From the IMG/VR virus record IMGVR_UViG_3300049855_000365, positions 1-38,739 of that record: a stretch of 38,739 bases of DNA; one strand, 5' to 3'. Of this stretch, positions 9,364 to 18,209 are shown piece after piece. This DNA is from a virus. Below the pieces are notes generated by a model, which did no database searches, was not told the DNA's origin, and saw only the letters and a program-made list of their open reading frames with translations. A program made the position numbers and the translations under genes. Positions within the stretch are counted from its first letter, which is position 1. Each line of letters starts with the position of its first letter.

Positions 9364-9803
9364 TGGAAATTACCCAAGCATCCGGCTATATCGGCGGCAT
9401 TCACCTGGATGTCGGTCTGGAATATTACAAAGTCATCGATTTTGACAAGCGCGCGCTGCGTCGCGCACTTGTCAAGGGTGCTGGCGAGATTCGCAAAGAG
9501 GCCCGTCGCCTTATTGCACGCCGCGCAATTTCCGGGGTCGGAGATTTTCCGGGGGTGGATAGTGGAACGCTCAGGCGAGCCATCGGGGTTGTTTCCAAGG
9601 GCAGCAAAGGCGGATGGATCAAGGTGGGCGTGCGCAAGACTGCTGCCATGCAGGTGTTTTATCCTGCCTTCCTGTTCTATGGCTCGGGTTCGACGGGTCT
9701 AAAGCCTCGTGGCAACTACATCACCGCCGCGCTTGAAAATCGGCAGGCAACAATCCGTAACGACATTCGTGCCGCCTTGCGCGATGCCTTGGTGCCACGC
9801 TGA
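9363..9803 (+). CDS. Tail completion/neck protein, HK97 gp10-like
   Basis: This is a protein of about 146 residues. The start at 9363 follows AGGAG at 9348-9352; the frame open from 9264 is only overlap with the previous gene. The central FDKRALRRALVKGAGEIRKE helix and the YPAFLFYGSGSTGLKPRGNY segment, followed by a C-terminal helix of AALxxRxATI type, match gp10-like proteins found between head closure and tail terminator. The predicted role is joining head to tail. Confidence 0.8.
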   Translation: MEITQASGYIGGIHLDVGLEYYKVIDFDKRALRRALVKGAGEIRKEARRLIARRAISGVGDFPGVDSGTLRRAIGVVSKGSKGGWIKVGVRKTAAMQVFYPAFLFYGSGSTGLKPRGNYITAALENRQATIRNDIRAALRDALVPR

Positions 9804-10393
9804 TGCAACTTGAAATCATTATTCAGGCGCTGCGCGTGCGCTGCCCGGTATTTGGCAATCGGGTCGCGGGTGCTGCGCAGTTCAAGATGTTGCAAGAAAG
9901 CGCTGCGCTTGCCGTGCCTGCTGCGTTTGTGATTCCGCTCGACGATGCGCCGCAAGAATCCATAGCGATCAATAGCGTGCGTCAATCCATGCGCGATAGC
10001 TTTTCAGTAATCGTGGCCGTGTCGAATGTGGCTGATGAACGTGGTCAGACGGCGGCGCACGACATCGATGCTATGCGTGCCGTGCTGTGGGCCGCCTTGC
10101 TGGGCTGGCGCCCCACGCTGCGCTATGACGGCATCGCCTACGAAGGCGGATCGGTTCTCGCAATGGATCGTGCCCGGCTTTGGTATCAGTTTGAATTTGG
10201 CGCGCTGATGGAAATTGAGCCGGATGATGGCTTCCAGAAAGTCGAGCTGGCGGGGTTGGGGGCGTTTGAAAGTATGGATATCAAGATTGATGTCATCGAT
10301 CCGATCGCAGACCCCAATCTTCAATACCCCGGCCCGGATGGGCGCATTGAGCAGCACTTCCTTGTCCCCAAGTCCGGCAGCTTGTCGGATTGA
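9803..10393 (+). CDS. Tail terminator-like protein (Mu gp37-like position)
   Basis: This 196-residue protein contains IIQALRVRCPVFGNRVAGAA, then AFVIPLDDAP and later a DAMRAVLWAALLGWRP helix. This pattern is seen in tail terminator proteins of Mu-like myophages. It sits directly before the DUF2635 and sheath genes, as expected. ATG overlaps the stop of the gp10-like gene. The predicted role is capping the growing tail and binding the neck. Confidence 0.75.
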   Translation: MQLEIIIQALRVRCPVFGNRVAGAAQFKMLQESAALAVPAAFVIPLDDAPQESIAINSVRQSMRDSFSVIVAVSNVADERGQTAAHDIDAMRAVLWAALLGWRPTLRYDGIAYEGGSVLAMDRARLWYQFEFGALMEIEPDDGFQKVELAGLGAFESMDIKIDVIDPIADPNLQYPGPDGRIEQHFLVPKSGSLSD

Positions 10394-10430
10394 TCTGTAG
10401 CGCCTGAATCACCTTTGCTCTCACCCCACA

Positions 10431-10457
10431 AGCCCGCGCAAGCGGGCTTTTTCTTTT
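10431..10457 (+). terminator. Intrinsic terminator before the tail module
   Basis: AGCCCGC pairs perfectly with GCGGGCT around GCAA, followed by TTTTCTTTT. It separates neck genes from the tail sheath block and leads straight into the ribosome site of the next gene, so some read-through is needed unless a promoter lies upstream. Confidence 0.75.
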
Positions 10458-10467
10458 GGAGTTACCC

Positions 10468-10665
10468 ATGAACATCTTTATCAAGCCTGCGCAGGGCCGG
10501 CAGGTGCCGGACCCCGCTCGCGGCGACCTTCTGCCGCCCGAAGGTCGCAGCGTCGAATCCTATCAATACTGGCAGCGCCGCATTGCCGAAGGCGATGTCG
10601 TTGAAGCCATTCCCGCTGACCCGGTGGACGCCGCTATTGCGACCACCAAAAAGGCAAAGGAATAA
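10468..10665 (+). CDS. DUF2635 phage protein
   Basis: This is a 65-residue protein beginning MNIFIKPAQGRQVPDPARGD. The pattern of IFIKPA, RxVPDP, LPPEG and YWxRRIAEGDVVE is the DUF2635 signature found just upstream of Mu-like sheath genes. GGAG at 10458-10461 gives the start; the TTG at 10456 is rejected. Function is unknown. Confidence 0.88.
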   Translation: MNIFIKPAQGRQVPDPARGDLLPPEGRSVESYQYWQRRIAEGDVVEAIPADPVDAAIATTKKAKE

Positions 10666-10668
10666 GCC

Positions 10669-12168
10669 ATGGCCATCTCATTCAACAATATTCCCTCTGG
10701 CATCCGTGTGCCGCTGTTCTATGCCGAAATGGACAATTCTGCGGCCGGCTCGTTCAGCCAGAATCGCCGGACCCTGCTGATCGGCCAAAAGCTTGCCGCC
10801 GGCACCAATGCCGTGAATACCCTCACGCTGGTGAGCAGTGCCGATGCCGCAAAAACCTTGTTTGGCACAGGATCAATGCTCGCCCGAATGATGGCCAGCT
10901 ATCGCCAGCAGGATAGTTTTGGCGAGGTGTGGTGTATCGCGCTGGCCGATGCGGGTGCGGGTGTCACGGCGACCGGCACGGTCACGGTCACGGGTACGGC
11001 GACCGGCGCCGGCACGATCAATCTCTACATCGCCGGTCAGCGCGTGCAAGTGGCTGTTGCGGTGGGTGATACACCTAGCATCATTGCCACATCAGCCGTC
11101 GCGGCCATCAATGCCGCCACCGATCTGCCTGTCACGGCAGCCAATGCGGCGGGCGTTGTTACATTGACTTGCCGCTGGAAGGGCAGTACCGGCAATGACA
11201 TCCAAGTGTCTGACAGCTTCCGTGGCTATTCAGGCGGCGAAACTTTGCCGGCTGGTATTGCTTTGGCCTATGTGGCCATGGCCAGCGGCGCGACAGACCC
11301 CACGCTGGCCACGACAGCCATCACGGCGATGGGTGATGATGAGTTTGATTATGTCATCCACCCCTATACCGACAGCACGAACCTTGACGCATTGCAGACC
11401 GAGTACAACGACACGGTAGGCCGTTGGGCGTGGAATCGCCAGGTGTATGGCCATTGCTACAGTGCCAAACGTGGCGCCTTCGCTGCGCTTGTCACGGCGG
11501 GCGGGCTGCGCAACGATCCGCACCACACTATTGCGGCGATCGATGTCGATACGCCAAACCCATGCTGGGAATATGCGGCCGCCTACGGTGGAGCCAATGC
11601 GGTGTGCCTGAATGTCGATGTGGCGCGGCCTACGCAAACCACAGCCCTCACCGGCATCATCGCGCCGCGCGCCGGTAAGCGTTTCTTGCTGACCGAGCGC
11701 CAGTCGCTTCTTTCTTACGGCATCGCCACCAGCTTTATTTCCAGTGGCATCGTGCGGGTGGAGCGGGCCATTACCACCTACCAGAAGAACCTCTGGGGCC
11801 AGTCTGACCCCAGCTACCTGGATAGCGAAACACTGCACACCAGTGCCTACGTCATCCGCTTTTTGCGCAATCGCATCACGCAGAAATATCCGCGCCACAA
11901 GCTGGCTGATGACGGCACGCGCTTCGGGGCAGGGCAGGCCATCGTTACCCCATCCACCATTCGTGGTGAGTTGATCGCCGCGTATAGCGACATGGAAACC
12001 GATGGCATTGTCGAGAACGCCAAGCTCTTCGCCAAGTACCTGATTGTCGAGCGCGATACCAACAACCCGACCCGCCTCAATGTGCTGCTGCCGCCTGATT
12101 ACGTGAATCAGTTGCGCGTCTTCGCGATGCTCAACCAATTCCGTCTGCAGTACGCGGCAAACGCTTAA
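10669..12168 (+). CDS. Contractile tail sheath protein, Mu gpL-like
   Basis: This 499-residue protein forms the outer tube that contracts during DNA injection. The opening (ISFNNIPSGIRVPLFYAEMD) and the LARMMASYRQQDSFGEVWCI segment are characteristic of Mu-type sheaths, as is the C-terminal YVIRFLRNRITQKYPRHKLA region. Residues about 100-180 form a Thr/Ala-rich insertion domain. Its presence proves a myovirus-type tail. Confidence 0.95.
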   Translation: MAISFNNIPSGIRVPLFYAEMDNSAAGSFSQNRRTLLIGQKLAAGTNAVNTLTLVSSADAAKTLFGTGSMLARMMASYRQQDSFGEVWCIALADAGAGVTATGTVTVTGTATGAGTINLYIAGQRVQVAVAVGDTPSIIATSAVAAINAATDLPVTAANAAGVVTLTCRWKGSTGNDIQVSDSFRGYSGGETLPAGIALAYVAMASGATDPTLATTAITAMGDDEFDYVIHPYTDSTNLDALQTEYNDTVGRWAWNRQVYGHCYSAKRGAFAALVTAGGLRNDPHHTIAAIDVDTPNPCWEYAAAYGGANAVCLNVDVARPTQTTALTGIIAPRAGKRFLLTERQSLLSYGIATSFISSGIVRVERAITTYQKNLWGQSDPSYLDSETLHTSAYVIRFLRNRITQKYPRHKLADDGTRFGAGQAIVTPSTIRGELIAAYSDMETDGIVENAKLFAKYLIVERDTNNPTRLNVLLPPDYVNQLRVFAMLNQFRLQYAANA

Positions 12169-12173
12169 CCAAA

Positions 12174-12191
12174 GAGGGGCTGCGGCCCCTC
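12174..12191 (+). terminator. Hairpin between sheath and tube genes
   Basis: GAGGGGC pairs with GCCCCTC around TGCG. Only GTTT follows, so a weak terminator or transcript-processing/stability hairpin is more likely than a full stop. Confidence 0.5.
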
Positions 12192-12210
12192 GTTTCAGGA
12201 GTCAAAAATC

Positions 12211-12570
12211 ATGGCAAAACGTGTTGCCGGTATTTGCTACATCAAGTGCGACGGTATTCAGTTCGAGGTTTCTGGCGGGGTGGAAGCCCCGATTGCCACC
12301 CTCAAGCGCGAGGCCGTTATGGGTCTATCCGGCGTGGCCGGCTTGAAGGAAAGTGCCATTGAGCCTTACGTCAAGCTCTCTGCCATTTTCATGCCAGATT
12401 TCCCGCTGGACACGATCCAGAACAACACCGAAATGACCATCACGGCTGAATTCGCCAATGGCAAGACCTACACCCTGTCCGGCGGCTACCTCAAGGGCGA
12501 GCCTGCAGCTAAGGGTGAGGATGGCACCGTCGAGCTGGAGTTCGGCGGAAAGAAGGGGCAGTGGGCATGA
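12211..12570 (+). CDS. Tail tube protein, Mu gpM-like
   Basis: This 119-residue protein should form the inner rigid tube. MAKRVAGICYIKCDGIQFEV, the REAVMGLSG loop and the KTYTLSGGYLKGEP beta-hairpin are typical of the Mu/phiETA-type tail tube family. GGAG at 12197-12200 precedes the start. Its stop overlaps the start of the chaperone gene as ATGA. Confidence 0.92.
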   Translation: MAKRVAGICYIKCDGIQFEVSGGVEAPIATLKREAVMGLSGVAGLKESAIEPYVKLSAIFMPDFPLDTIQNNTEMTITAEFANGKTYTLSGGYLKGEPAAKGEDGTVELEFGGKKGQWA

Positions 12571-12869
12571 GCAAAGTCACCCTGAGCAAGCCGATCACCG
12601 CGCACGGTGAATCGGTCTCTGAGCTGGAGCTGCGCGAGCCGACCACAAAGGATGTCATCGAACTGGGCCTGCCCACGCTGATCGTGATTGGCGATGCCGG
12701 CGACAGTGGTGTTGAGATCCGCACCAAAGTCGTCGCCCGCTACATCAGCCGCCTGGCGGCCATTCCGATGGGCAGCGTCGAGGCGCTGGCCTTGTCTGAC
12801 CATGCCACCCTCACGGGGGTGGTGTTGGGTTTTTTCGGGCAGAGCGGTGGCGAGGCGGGGGTGAGCTAA
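12567..12869 (+). CDS. Tail assembly chaperone, short form (Mu gp41/GpE-like)
   Basis: This is a product of about 100 residues, beginning MSKVTLSKPITAHGESVSEL, with the REPTTKDVIELG motif of the gp41/P2 gpE tail-assembly group. It lies exactly between tube and tape measure, where chaperones are encoded. ATG 12567 overlaps the tube stop; GTG 12561 is a less likely start. The frame contains a slippery heptamer near its 3' end, so this product is probably the unshifted form of a pair. Confidence 0.87.
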   Translation: MSKVTLSKPITAHGESVSELELREPTTKDVIELGLPTLIVIGDAGDSGVEIRTKVVARYISRLAAIPMGSVEALALSDHATLTGVVLGFFGQSGGEAGVS

Positions 12870-13003
12870 GCGACCGTGTGTTTGAGGTCGCTTACTTCTG
12901 GCGGGTGAATCCCGCCGACATCATGGCCCTGTCGCTCGATGAATTCATCCTCTACGAGCGCCAGGCCGAACGCATTGCTGAACGACAAAACCCGCAGGAA
13001 TAA
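12567..13003 (+). CDS. Tail assembly chaperone, -1 frameshift fusion
   Basis: Reading T TTT TTC at 12830-12836 with a -1 slip joins the 90-codon N-terminal part to a second frame running 12836-13003, giving about 145 residues. The extension contains the motif VFEVAYFWRVNPADIMALSL followed by DEFILYERQAERIAERQ, which resembles the P2 GpE'/Mu gp42-type extension. The second frame has no convincing start of its own (only GTG 12878 without a ribosome site). Paired products made by frameshifting are known for these chaperones; here the shift is inferred. Confidence 0.82.
12830..12836 (+). promoter_or_regulatory. Slippery heptamer T TTT TTC for -1 frameshift
   Basis: The heptamer is in the correct X XXY YYZ phase relative to the chaperone frame. 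The GC-rich stretch that follows may help stall ribosomes. A -1 slip here continues into the open frame ending at 13003. Confidence 0.8.
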
Positions 13004-13005
13004 TC

Positions 13006-14628
13006 ATGGCCGATAAGTGGAATCTGAAGGCGGTGCTGAGTGCTGTCGACAATCTGTCGCCCGTGCTCAAGCAGGTGTCGCGTGCTGCGCGCCTCACGCA
13101 CAAACACCTGTCTGATATCGGGAAGTCGGCTACGTATCTGAGTGGAAAGATCGGCCTGCCGATGGGGTTGATCAGTGGGGCATTTGCCGCCTTGTCGGTT
13201 GCGGGCATCAAGTCCGCCGTCATGTCCTTTGCTGAGCTGGGTGATCAGGCTGTCAAATCCGCGCAGCGCTTGGGGATGAGTACGGACGAATACCAGCGCC
13301 TTAAATATTCAGCCGAGCAAAGCGGCGTGTCGGTTGAGGGCTTGGCCGTGTCCATGGGCAAGCTCAATAAAGGCATTGCCATGGCAGGATCAGGCAATAA
13401 CAAGGATCTGGCCTCATTGTTCAGGCACGCTGGTATTTCAATGCGCGATGCGCGCGGCCAGCTTCGGTCATCGGCCGACATGCTGCCTGAGATTGCCGCC
13501 TTGTTCGCCAAGAATGGAAATGCTGCAGTTCAGGCGCGCATGGGCACGGCATTGTTTGGCAAGGGCTGGCAAGAATTGGCGCCACTTTTGCAGGGCGGAA
13601 AAGCGGGAATTGATGAGCTGAATGCCCGCTACAAAATGTTGAATCTGACCGTTGGCTATGACGCCTTGAAGGCGGGCGAAGCCTTTGGCGATCAGGTGGA
13701 AGATCTGAATGCGGTGGTGAAATCTTACGGTACGGCAATTTCAGCCAAGCTGATTCCCATTCTTGCGCCCATGCTTGAAAAGACGATTGCTTGGGCGGTT
13801 GCCAATCGCGACTTGATCGCGACGAATGTCACGAAATTCATCGGTGATCTGGCGGACCAGCTGGCTAAGGTCGATTGGGATAAGGTGATTGAGGGTATTG
13901 GTTCGTTCGTTCAGGGTTGCAAGAATTTTATCGAATCAGTGGGCGGTGCGCGCAATGCGCTGATTGGTCTTGTGATTGTCATGAATCTGCAGACCATTTC
14001 CGCATTTGTTGGCTTGATTTCCACGATTGGTCGGGCGGCTTTTGCTTTAGGCGGTTTTGCCTTTACAACAGTGCCCGCAGCGATCAAGTCAATGGGTGGG
14101 CTCAATGCCGTGATGGGTTCAACGGTTGCCAGTGGTACATCCTTGCTGGGGGTGTTGGGCCAAATTGCGGCCGTGGCTGCGGCAGGTGTTGCGGGCTACG
14201 CCTTGGGCACGGCGTTGAATGATTACGTGATCAATCCGGCGGTGTCTAAGCTTACGGGTGAAAAAGACAATTCCTTGGGGTCGTGGCTGTTTGATCGAAC
14301 CCGCGTCACCGATATGAAGAAGCAGAACTTCGGGGATGTGGCGTGGTGGCGCATGCTTCCGGCGGGTGATTTGCTCGAGAACACCTTTAGTCAGGATGTG
14401 CCCAAAATCCCGCTGCGTCGGCCTGTAGCGCCAGGCGAATTGGGCGGTGTCGATCGCTTCATGAACCCGCCTTCGCTGATTTCGCGCGATGCGCCCATGG
14501 GCGGCAAGTTCACGTTTGATTTCCAAAACGCGCCGGCTGGGATGCGCATGGTGCAGCAAGAGCCGACAGGCAAAACGCAGGTCGATGTGAACGTGGGCTA
14601 CCGTTTCGGGTTTGGGGAGGCTCACTGA
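13006..14628 (+). CDS. Tail tape measure protein
   Basis: This 540-residue protein should set tail length. An N-terminal helical region (WNLKAVLSAVDNLSPVLKQV) is followed by a segment with AQRLGMSTDEYQRLKYSAEQ, a signature of Mu-like tape measures. Hydrophobic, Gly/Ala-rich helices around residues 320-410 probably interact with the membrane during DNA delivery. It is short for the family, predicting a short tail. Its stop overlaps the next ATG (TGATG). Confidence 0.93.
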   Translation: MADKWNLKAVLSAVDNLSPVLKQVSRAARLTHKHLSDIGKSATYLSGKIGLPMGLISGAFAALSVAGIKSAVMSFAELGDQAVKSAQRLGMSTDEYQRLKYSAEQSGVSVEGLAVSMGKLNKGIAMAGSGNNKDLASLFRHAGISMRDARGQLRSSADMLPEIAALFAKNGNAAVQARMGTALFGKGWQELAPLLQGGKAGIDELNARYKMLNLTVGYDALKAGEAFGDQVEDLNAVVKSYGTAISAKLIPILAPMLEKTIAWAVANRDLIATNVTKFIGDLADQLAKVDWDKVIEGIGSFVQGCKNFIESVGGARNALIGLVIVMNLQTISAFVGLISTIGRAAFALGGFAFTTVPAAIKSMGGLNAVMGSTVASGTSLLGVLGQIAAVAAAGVAGYALGTALNDYVINPAVSKLTGEKDNSLGSWLFDRTRVTDMKKQNFGDVAWWRMLPAGDLLENTFSQDVPKIPLRRPVAPGELGGVDRFMNPPSLISRDAPMGGKFTFDFQNAPAGMRMVQQEPTGKTQVDVNVGYRFGFGEAH

Positions 14629-15923
14629 TGGCCGGCTTGCCCTCGCTTCCGTCTGAGCCAAAAGTGCCTGGCTTGCCTGGCGCTGCCAAGGCTAAGAAGC
14701 TTTCGGAATCGCTGCGCCCGGCGAGCTTTCGCCGCGTGGCCTTTGGTGTGGTGACCACGGACCTTTCCGCTGGCCGGCGCACCCAGTTGCATGAATACCC
14801 ACAGCGCGACAAGCCGTATGCTGAAGACATCGGGCGCAGCGCGCGAAAGCTGCAGTTTGAAGCCTTTGTGATTGGCAAGGATTACGTCAAGCAGGCCAAT
14901 GATTTGTTGGGCGCGATCGAGGCCGGCGGCCCCGGCTCGCTGGTGCATCCGTGGTTTGGCACGCTCACCGTCAATGTGTCGGATGATGCACATGTTGTTT
15001 TTGATGCTGCGCTGGGCTGTGCGCGCTTTTCGCTTTCGTTCGTCGAGAGTGGTGATCTATCCTTTCCGAGCCCGAATAAATCATCCGGCGCTCGCTCGCG
15101 TGTGGCTGCGGGCGAACTGTCCTTGGCCTCGGCGAAGTCCTTTGCCAGCAAGTTTTCAGTGGCAGGGTTTCAGGATTTTGTAAAAGCTGCCGCGATGGGG
15201 CAGCTTGGCGATATGTTGGGTGTCATGTCCTCGGGCACGGTGGGCAGCAATACGCTGGGCTACGCAAATAGCCTTGCAAACACCCTGTCGACGGCCGCTG
15301 GCCTGCTGACAGATCCATCGTCTTTGGGGCTCAAGTTGCTGGGGGCGTTCGGCTTGTCCGGGCTTACCTCGACGGCCGCGGCATGGCGCAATGTCATCAA
15401 AGGGCTGTCCCGTATCGGTCGATCAAGCAAGATTGACTCACCTTCGGCGCCCGCACCGGCCACCGGGCAAATGTCGGTCACAGCCTCGCAGACGCAGGTG
15501 TATAAAAATGCTAGTGCAGTGAATGCGTTGGCGCGTCAGGGCATGGTGGTGCAGGCTATTGGTGCATCGAGTTATGTCGGAACCCCCGCCGATAGTGGGG
15601 CGCTTGTCAGTCATGTTGAAATGACGGCTGCGCGTGATGCGGTGATCGATTTGATCGACCGCGAATTGATGAGCATCGATACAGACGATGACGTTTATCA
15701 AGCCTTGGTCGAGGCACGGGCCGCAGTGTGGGCCGACATGACAACGCGCTCGCGCGATTCAGCTCGCCTGTCGACGCTGACGCCTGCGGAAGTGCTGCCG
15801 GCCTTGGTGCTGGCTTATGACTACTACGAAGACGCCATGCGCGATGCGGAGATCGTTGCGCGTAATTCGGTCACGCATCCGGGGTTTGTGCCGGCCAAGC
15901 CGGTGCAGGTGCTCACGCGATGA
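14628..15923 (+). CDS. Mu gpN-like DNA circularization/tail protein
   Basis: This 431-residue protein has the DNA circularization N-terminal domain (about residues 25-130), seen in SLRPASFRRVAFGVVTTDLS, the RRTQLHEYPQRDKPYAEDIG segment and the GPGSLVHPWFGTLTV motif. In Mu this protein (gpN, gp43) is a tail/baseplate component; the circularization name comes from an older assignment. The C-terminal half is helical and less conserved. Confidence 0.88.
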   Translation: MAGLPSLPSEPKVPGLPGAAKAKKLSESLRPASFRRVAFGVVTTDLSAGRRTQLHEYPQRDKPYAEDIGRSARKLQFEAFVIGKDYVKQANDLLGAIEAGGPGSLVHPWFGTLTVNVSDDAHVVFDAALGCARFSLSFVESGDLSFPSPNKSSGARSRVAAGELSLASAKSFASKFSVAGFQDFVKAAAMGQLGDMLGVMSSGTVGSNTLGYANSLANTLSTAAGLLTDPSSLGLKLLGAFGLSGLTSTAAAWRNVIKGLSRIGRSSKIDSPSAPAPATGQMSVTASQTQVYKNASAVNALARQGMVVQAIGASSYVGTPADSGALVSHVEMTAARDAVIDLIDRELMSIDTDDDVYQALVEARAAVWADMTTRSRDSARLSTLTPAEVLPALVLAYDYYEDAMRDAEIVARNSVTHPGFVPAKPVQVLTR

Positions 15924-17107
15924 GCCCGGATCCCGTCAATGTTGTGCGCTTGGTGGTGGGCGATCAGGAATTTGCTGGCTGGAAGTCGGTGCGCATTGAA
16001 GCGGGCATCGAGCGGCAGGCGCGCAGCTTTTCTCTGGAAGTGACTGACCGCTGGCCCGGCTCGACTGATCTGGCCCGCAAAATCAGTGCGGGCAACGCCG
16101 TGCAAGTGGCGATCGGTACTGATCTGGTTGTGAATGGCTATGTGGACGCCACCCCGATTCGGTACGACGGAAACAGCTACACCATCAACGTGCGCGGACG
16201 CAGCAAAACGGCCGATCTGGTTGATTGTTGCCCGGTGCAGAGTGGCAAGATTGCCGCCCCGGTTGGCGCTGGATGGTCGGATGTGATTGGCCTCGCGGGC
16301 AAGGTGACGGGCAAGGTGATCAAGCCACCGTCGCAGGCCGCCAGCCAGTGGCGCAACATGAAGTTAGAGCGTATCGCCGCCGCACTGGCTGCGCCCTACG
16401 GGGTGCGCGTGCTGGCCGAGGTGGATACCGGCAAGGCAATCGCCGAGCATCACATCCAGCCGGGCGAGACGGTTTTCGAGAGCATCAACCGCATGATGTT
16501 ATTGCGCCATGTGCTGTCGACCGACAACGAGCGGGGCGATCTGGTTTTTATTGAGCCGGGTTCGCGCGGACGCGCGACCACGATGTTGGAGCTTGGAAGA
16601 AACATTCTATCCGGGGCTGCCGATCTGGATTACACGGGTGTTTTTAGCGAGTACATCTGCAACAGCCAGCGCAGCGGCAATGACGAGGAATTTGGCGATG
16701 CGGTGTCTGAAGAGAGCGCCCGCACGACCGATGCGCGCGCTACGCGCCGTCGGGTGCTGGTGATTCATCAATCTGGCAATGCGGATGCGGGTACCTGCCG
16801 CGACCGCGTTGAGTACGAAAAGGCGCATCGCGCCGCCAAGTGTCTGGAAACGACGTATAGCGTCATTGGCTGGCGTCAGGCGGATGGCAGCTTGTGGCAG
16901 CCGAATATGGAAGTGCAGATCAAGGATGCGCTGATTGGATTCGATACGCGCATGCTGATTGCTGAGTGTGCGTGGATTTTAGATCGTGACGGCATGCGCA
17001 CTGAGCTGCGTGTCGGCCCGATTGATGGCTATCGCACGCGCGCCGGAAAGCTAAAAGATTCGAAAGATGGCAAGGGCGGCGGTGATGCCTGGAGTGATGT
17101 GAAATGA
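15920..17107 (+). CDS. Baseplate hub protein, Mu gpP/gp44-like
   Basis: This 395-residue protein belongs to the Mu gp44/T4 gp27-type hub family. Features are the VRLVVGDQEFAGWKSVRIEA start, the FSLEVTDRWPG strand, QPGETVFESINRMMLLRHVL in the middle and a C-terminal AECAWILDRDGMRTELRVGP strand. It forms the hub that holds the spike. ATGA overlaps tie it to both neighbours. Confidence 0.9.
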   Translation: MSPDPVNVVRLVVGDQEFAGWKSVRIEAGIERQARSFSLEVTDRWPGSTDLARKISAGNAVQVAIGTDLVVNGYVDATPIRYDGNSYTINVRGRSKTADLVDCCPVQSGKIAAPVGAGWSDVIGLAGKVTGKVIKPPSQAASQWRNMKLERIAAALAAPYGVRVLAEVDTGKAIAEHHIQPGETVFESINRMMLLRHVLSTDNERGDLVFIEPGSRGRATTMLELGRNILSGAADLDYTGVFSEYICNSQRSGNDEEFGDAVSEESARTTDARATRRRVLVIHQSGNADAGTCRDRVEYEKAHRAAKCLETTYSVIGWRQADGSLWQPNMEVQIKDALIGFDTRMLIAECAWILDRDGMRTELRVGPIDGYRTRAGKLKDSKDGKGGGDAWSDVK

Positions 17108-17748
17108 GTATGGGTCGAGTGCTGGCGCGCTGTGTTGATAACATGCTGGCGCGCGGGGTGGTGGCGGCCTCGGGGGCTGTCACGAAGATGCAGACATTAC
17201 AGGTGCGGCTTAAATCCACCGAGCTTAAGGATGGCGTGGAGCATTTTGAGCCCTACGGTTTTACCTCGCGCCCCTTGCCAGGCGCTGAGGTGCTGGCCGG
17301 ATTTTTCGGTGGGGATCGATCCCATGGGGTGGTGATTTGTGCGGCCGACCGACGCTATCGCATCCGCGAAATGGCTGAAGGCGAGGTCGCGATCTATACC
17401 GATGAGGGGGATTCCATCGTCCTTAAGCGTGGGCGATTGATCGAAGTGACGACGCACACGCTGCGCATCAATGCGACCGAATTGGTTGAATTCAATACAC
17501 AACAATTCACGGTGAATGCCAGCGTCAAAGCCAGTTTTACGACGCCGCTTGCCGAGTATTCGCAGCAAGTCAAAGTGCTTGGCTTGCTGACGGGGCAGGG
17601 CGGGATGGCGATCAGTGGCGGGTCTGGCGCCAGCTTCTCGGGATCGATCAGTCAGACCGGCGGCAGTTTCACGACCGATCAGGATGTGTCGGCTGGCAGC
17701 ATCAGCCTGAAAAACCATCGTCACGCTGGTGGCGCGTTGCCGTCTTAG
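17104..17748 (+). CDS. Baseplate spike protein, Mu gp45-like
   Basis: This 214-residue protein has an N-terminal OB-like domain (about residues 25-110), with VEHFEPYGFTSRPLPGAEVL, and then beta-helical repeats rich in Gly, Ser and Thr. It ends with a HxH motif in LKNHRHAGGALPS, the metal-binding tip motif of Mu/P2-type membrane-piercing spikes. This trimeric needle should puncture the outer membrane, implying a Gram-negative host. Confidence 0.9.
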   Translation: MSMGRVLARCVDNMLARGVVAASGAVTKMQTLQVRLKSTELKDGVEHFEPYGFTSRPLPGAEVLAGFFGGDRSHGVVICAADRRYRIREMAEGEVAIYTDEGDSIVLKRGRLIEVTTHTLRINATELVEFNTQQFTVNASVKASFTTPLAEYSQQVKVLGLLTGQGGMAISGGSGASFSGSISQTGGSFTTDQDVSAGSISLKNHRHAGGALPS

Positions 17749-17759
17749 CAAGGAATCCA

Positions 17760-18209
17760 ATGATTGCATCTGATTCGATGATCGTCGTGCTCGACGGTCA
17801 GCAGACGACGCTCGCCTTGGCCGCAGATAACGCCTTGCTGCGGGCTTTGGTGATCAGTCTCTTTACATGGCGACGCGCGAATGCGGATGACGATTTGCCG
17901 ACGCCGGATATGCGCATGGGTTGGTGGGGCGATAGCGTGCCCACCGAACCGAACGATCGTATTGGCTCGCGCCTGTGGCTGCTCTCGCGCGCCAAGATGT
18001 TGCCGGATATTGAAATCAGGGCGCGCGAGTACGCCGAAGAGGCGCTTGCCTGGCTGGTCGACGACGGGGTTGCCGCGCGGGTGGATGTTGAGGCCGAGCG
18101 CCAGGGGCAGGATCGGCTTGCGCTAGGCGTCACGATCTACAAGGTGGGGGCGGCAGCGCCGATTGATGTACGTTTTTCCAATGTATGGGGGTTTTTGAAT
18201 GTCGTATAA
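17760..18209 (+). CDS. Baseplate wedge protein, Mu gp46-like
   Basis: This is a 149-residue protein of the phage GP46 family, which is related to T4 gp25. DLPTPDMRMGWWGDSVP and RLWLLSRAKMLPDIEIRARE are characteristic segments. AAGGA at 17750-17754 precedes the ATG. It initiates sheath assembly on the baseplate. Confidence 0.9.
   Translation: MIASDSMIVVLDGQQTTLALAADNALLRALVISLFTWRRANADDDLPTPDMRMGWWGDSVPTEPNDRIGSRLWLLSRAKMLPDIEIRAREYAEEALAWLVDDGVAARVDVEAERQGQDRLALGVTIYKVGAAAPIDVRFSNVWGFLNVV

Noticed and set aside
11230-12138. 302-codon minus-strand frame opposite the sheath gene
   Set aside because: It is the shadow of a strongly recognised sheath gene; no ribosome site or protein family is seen.
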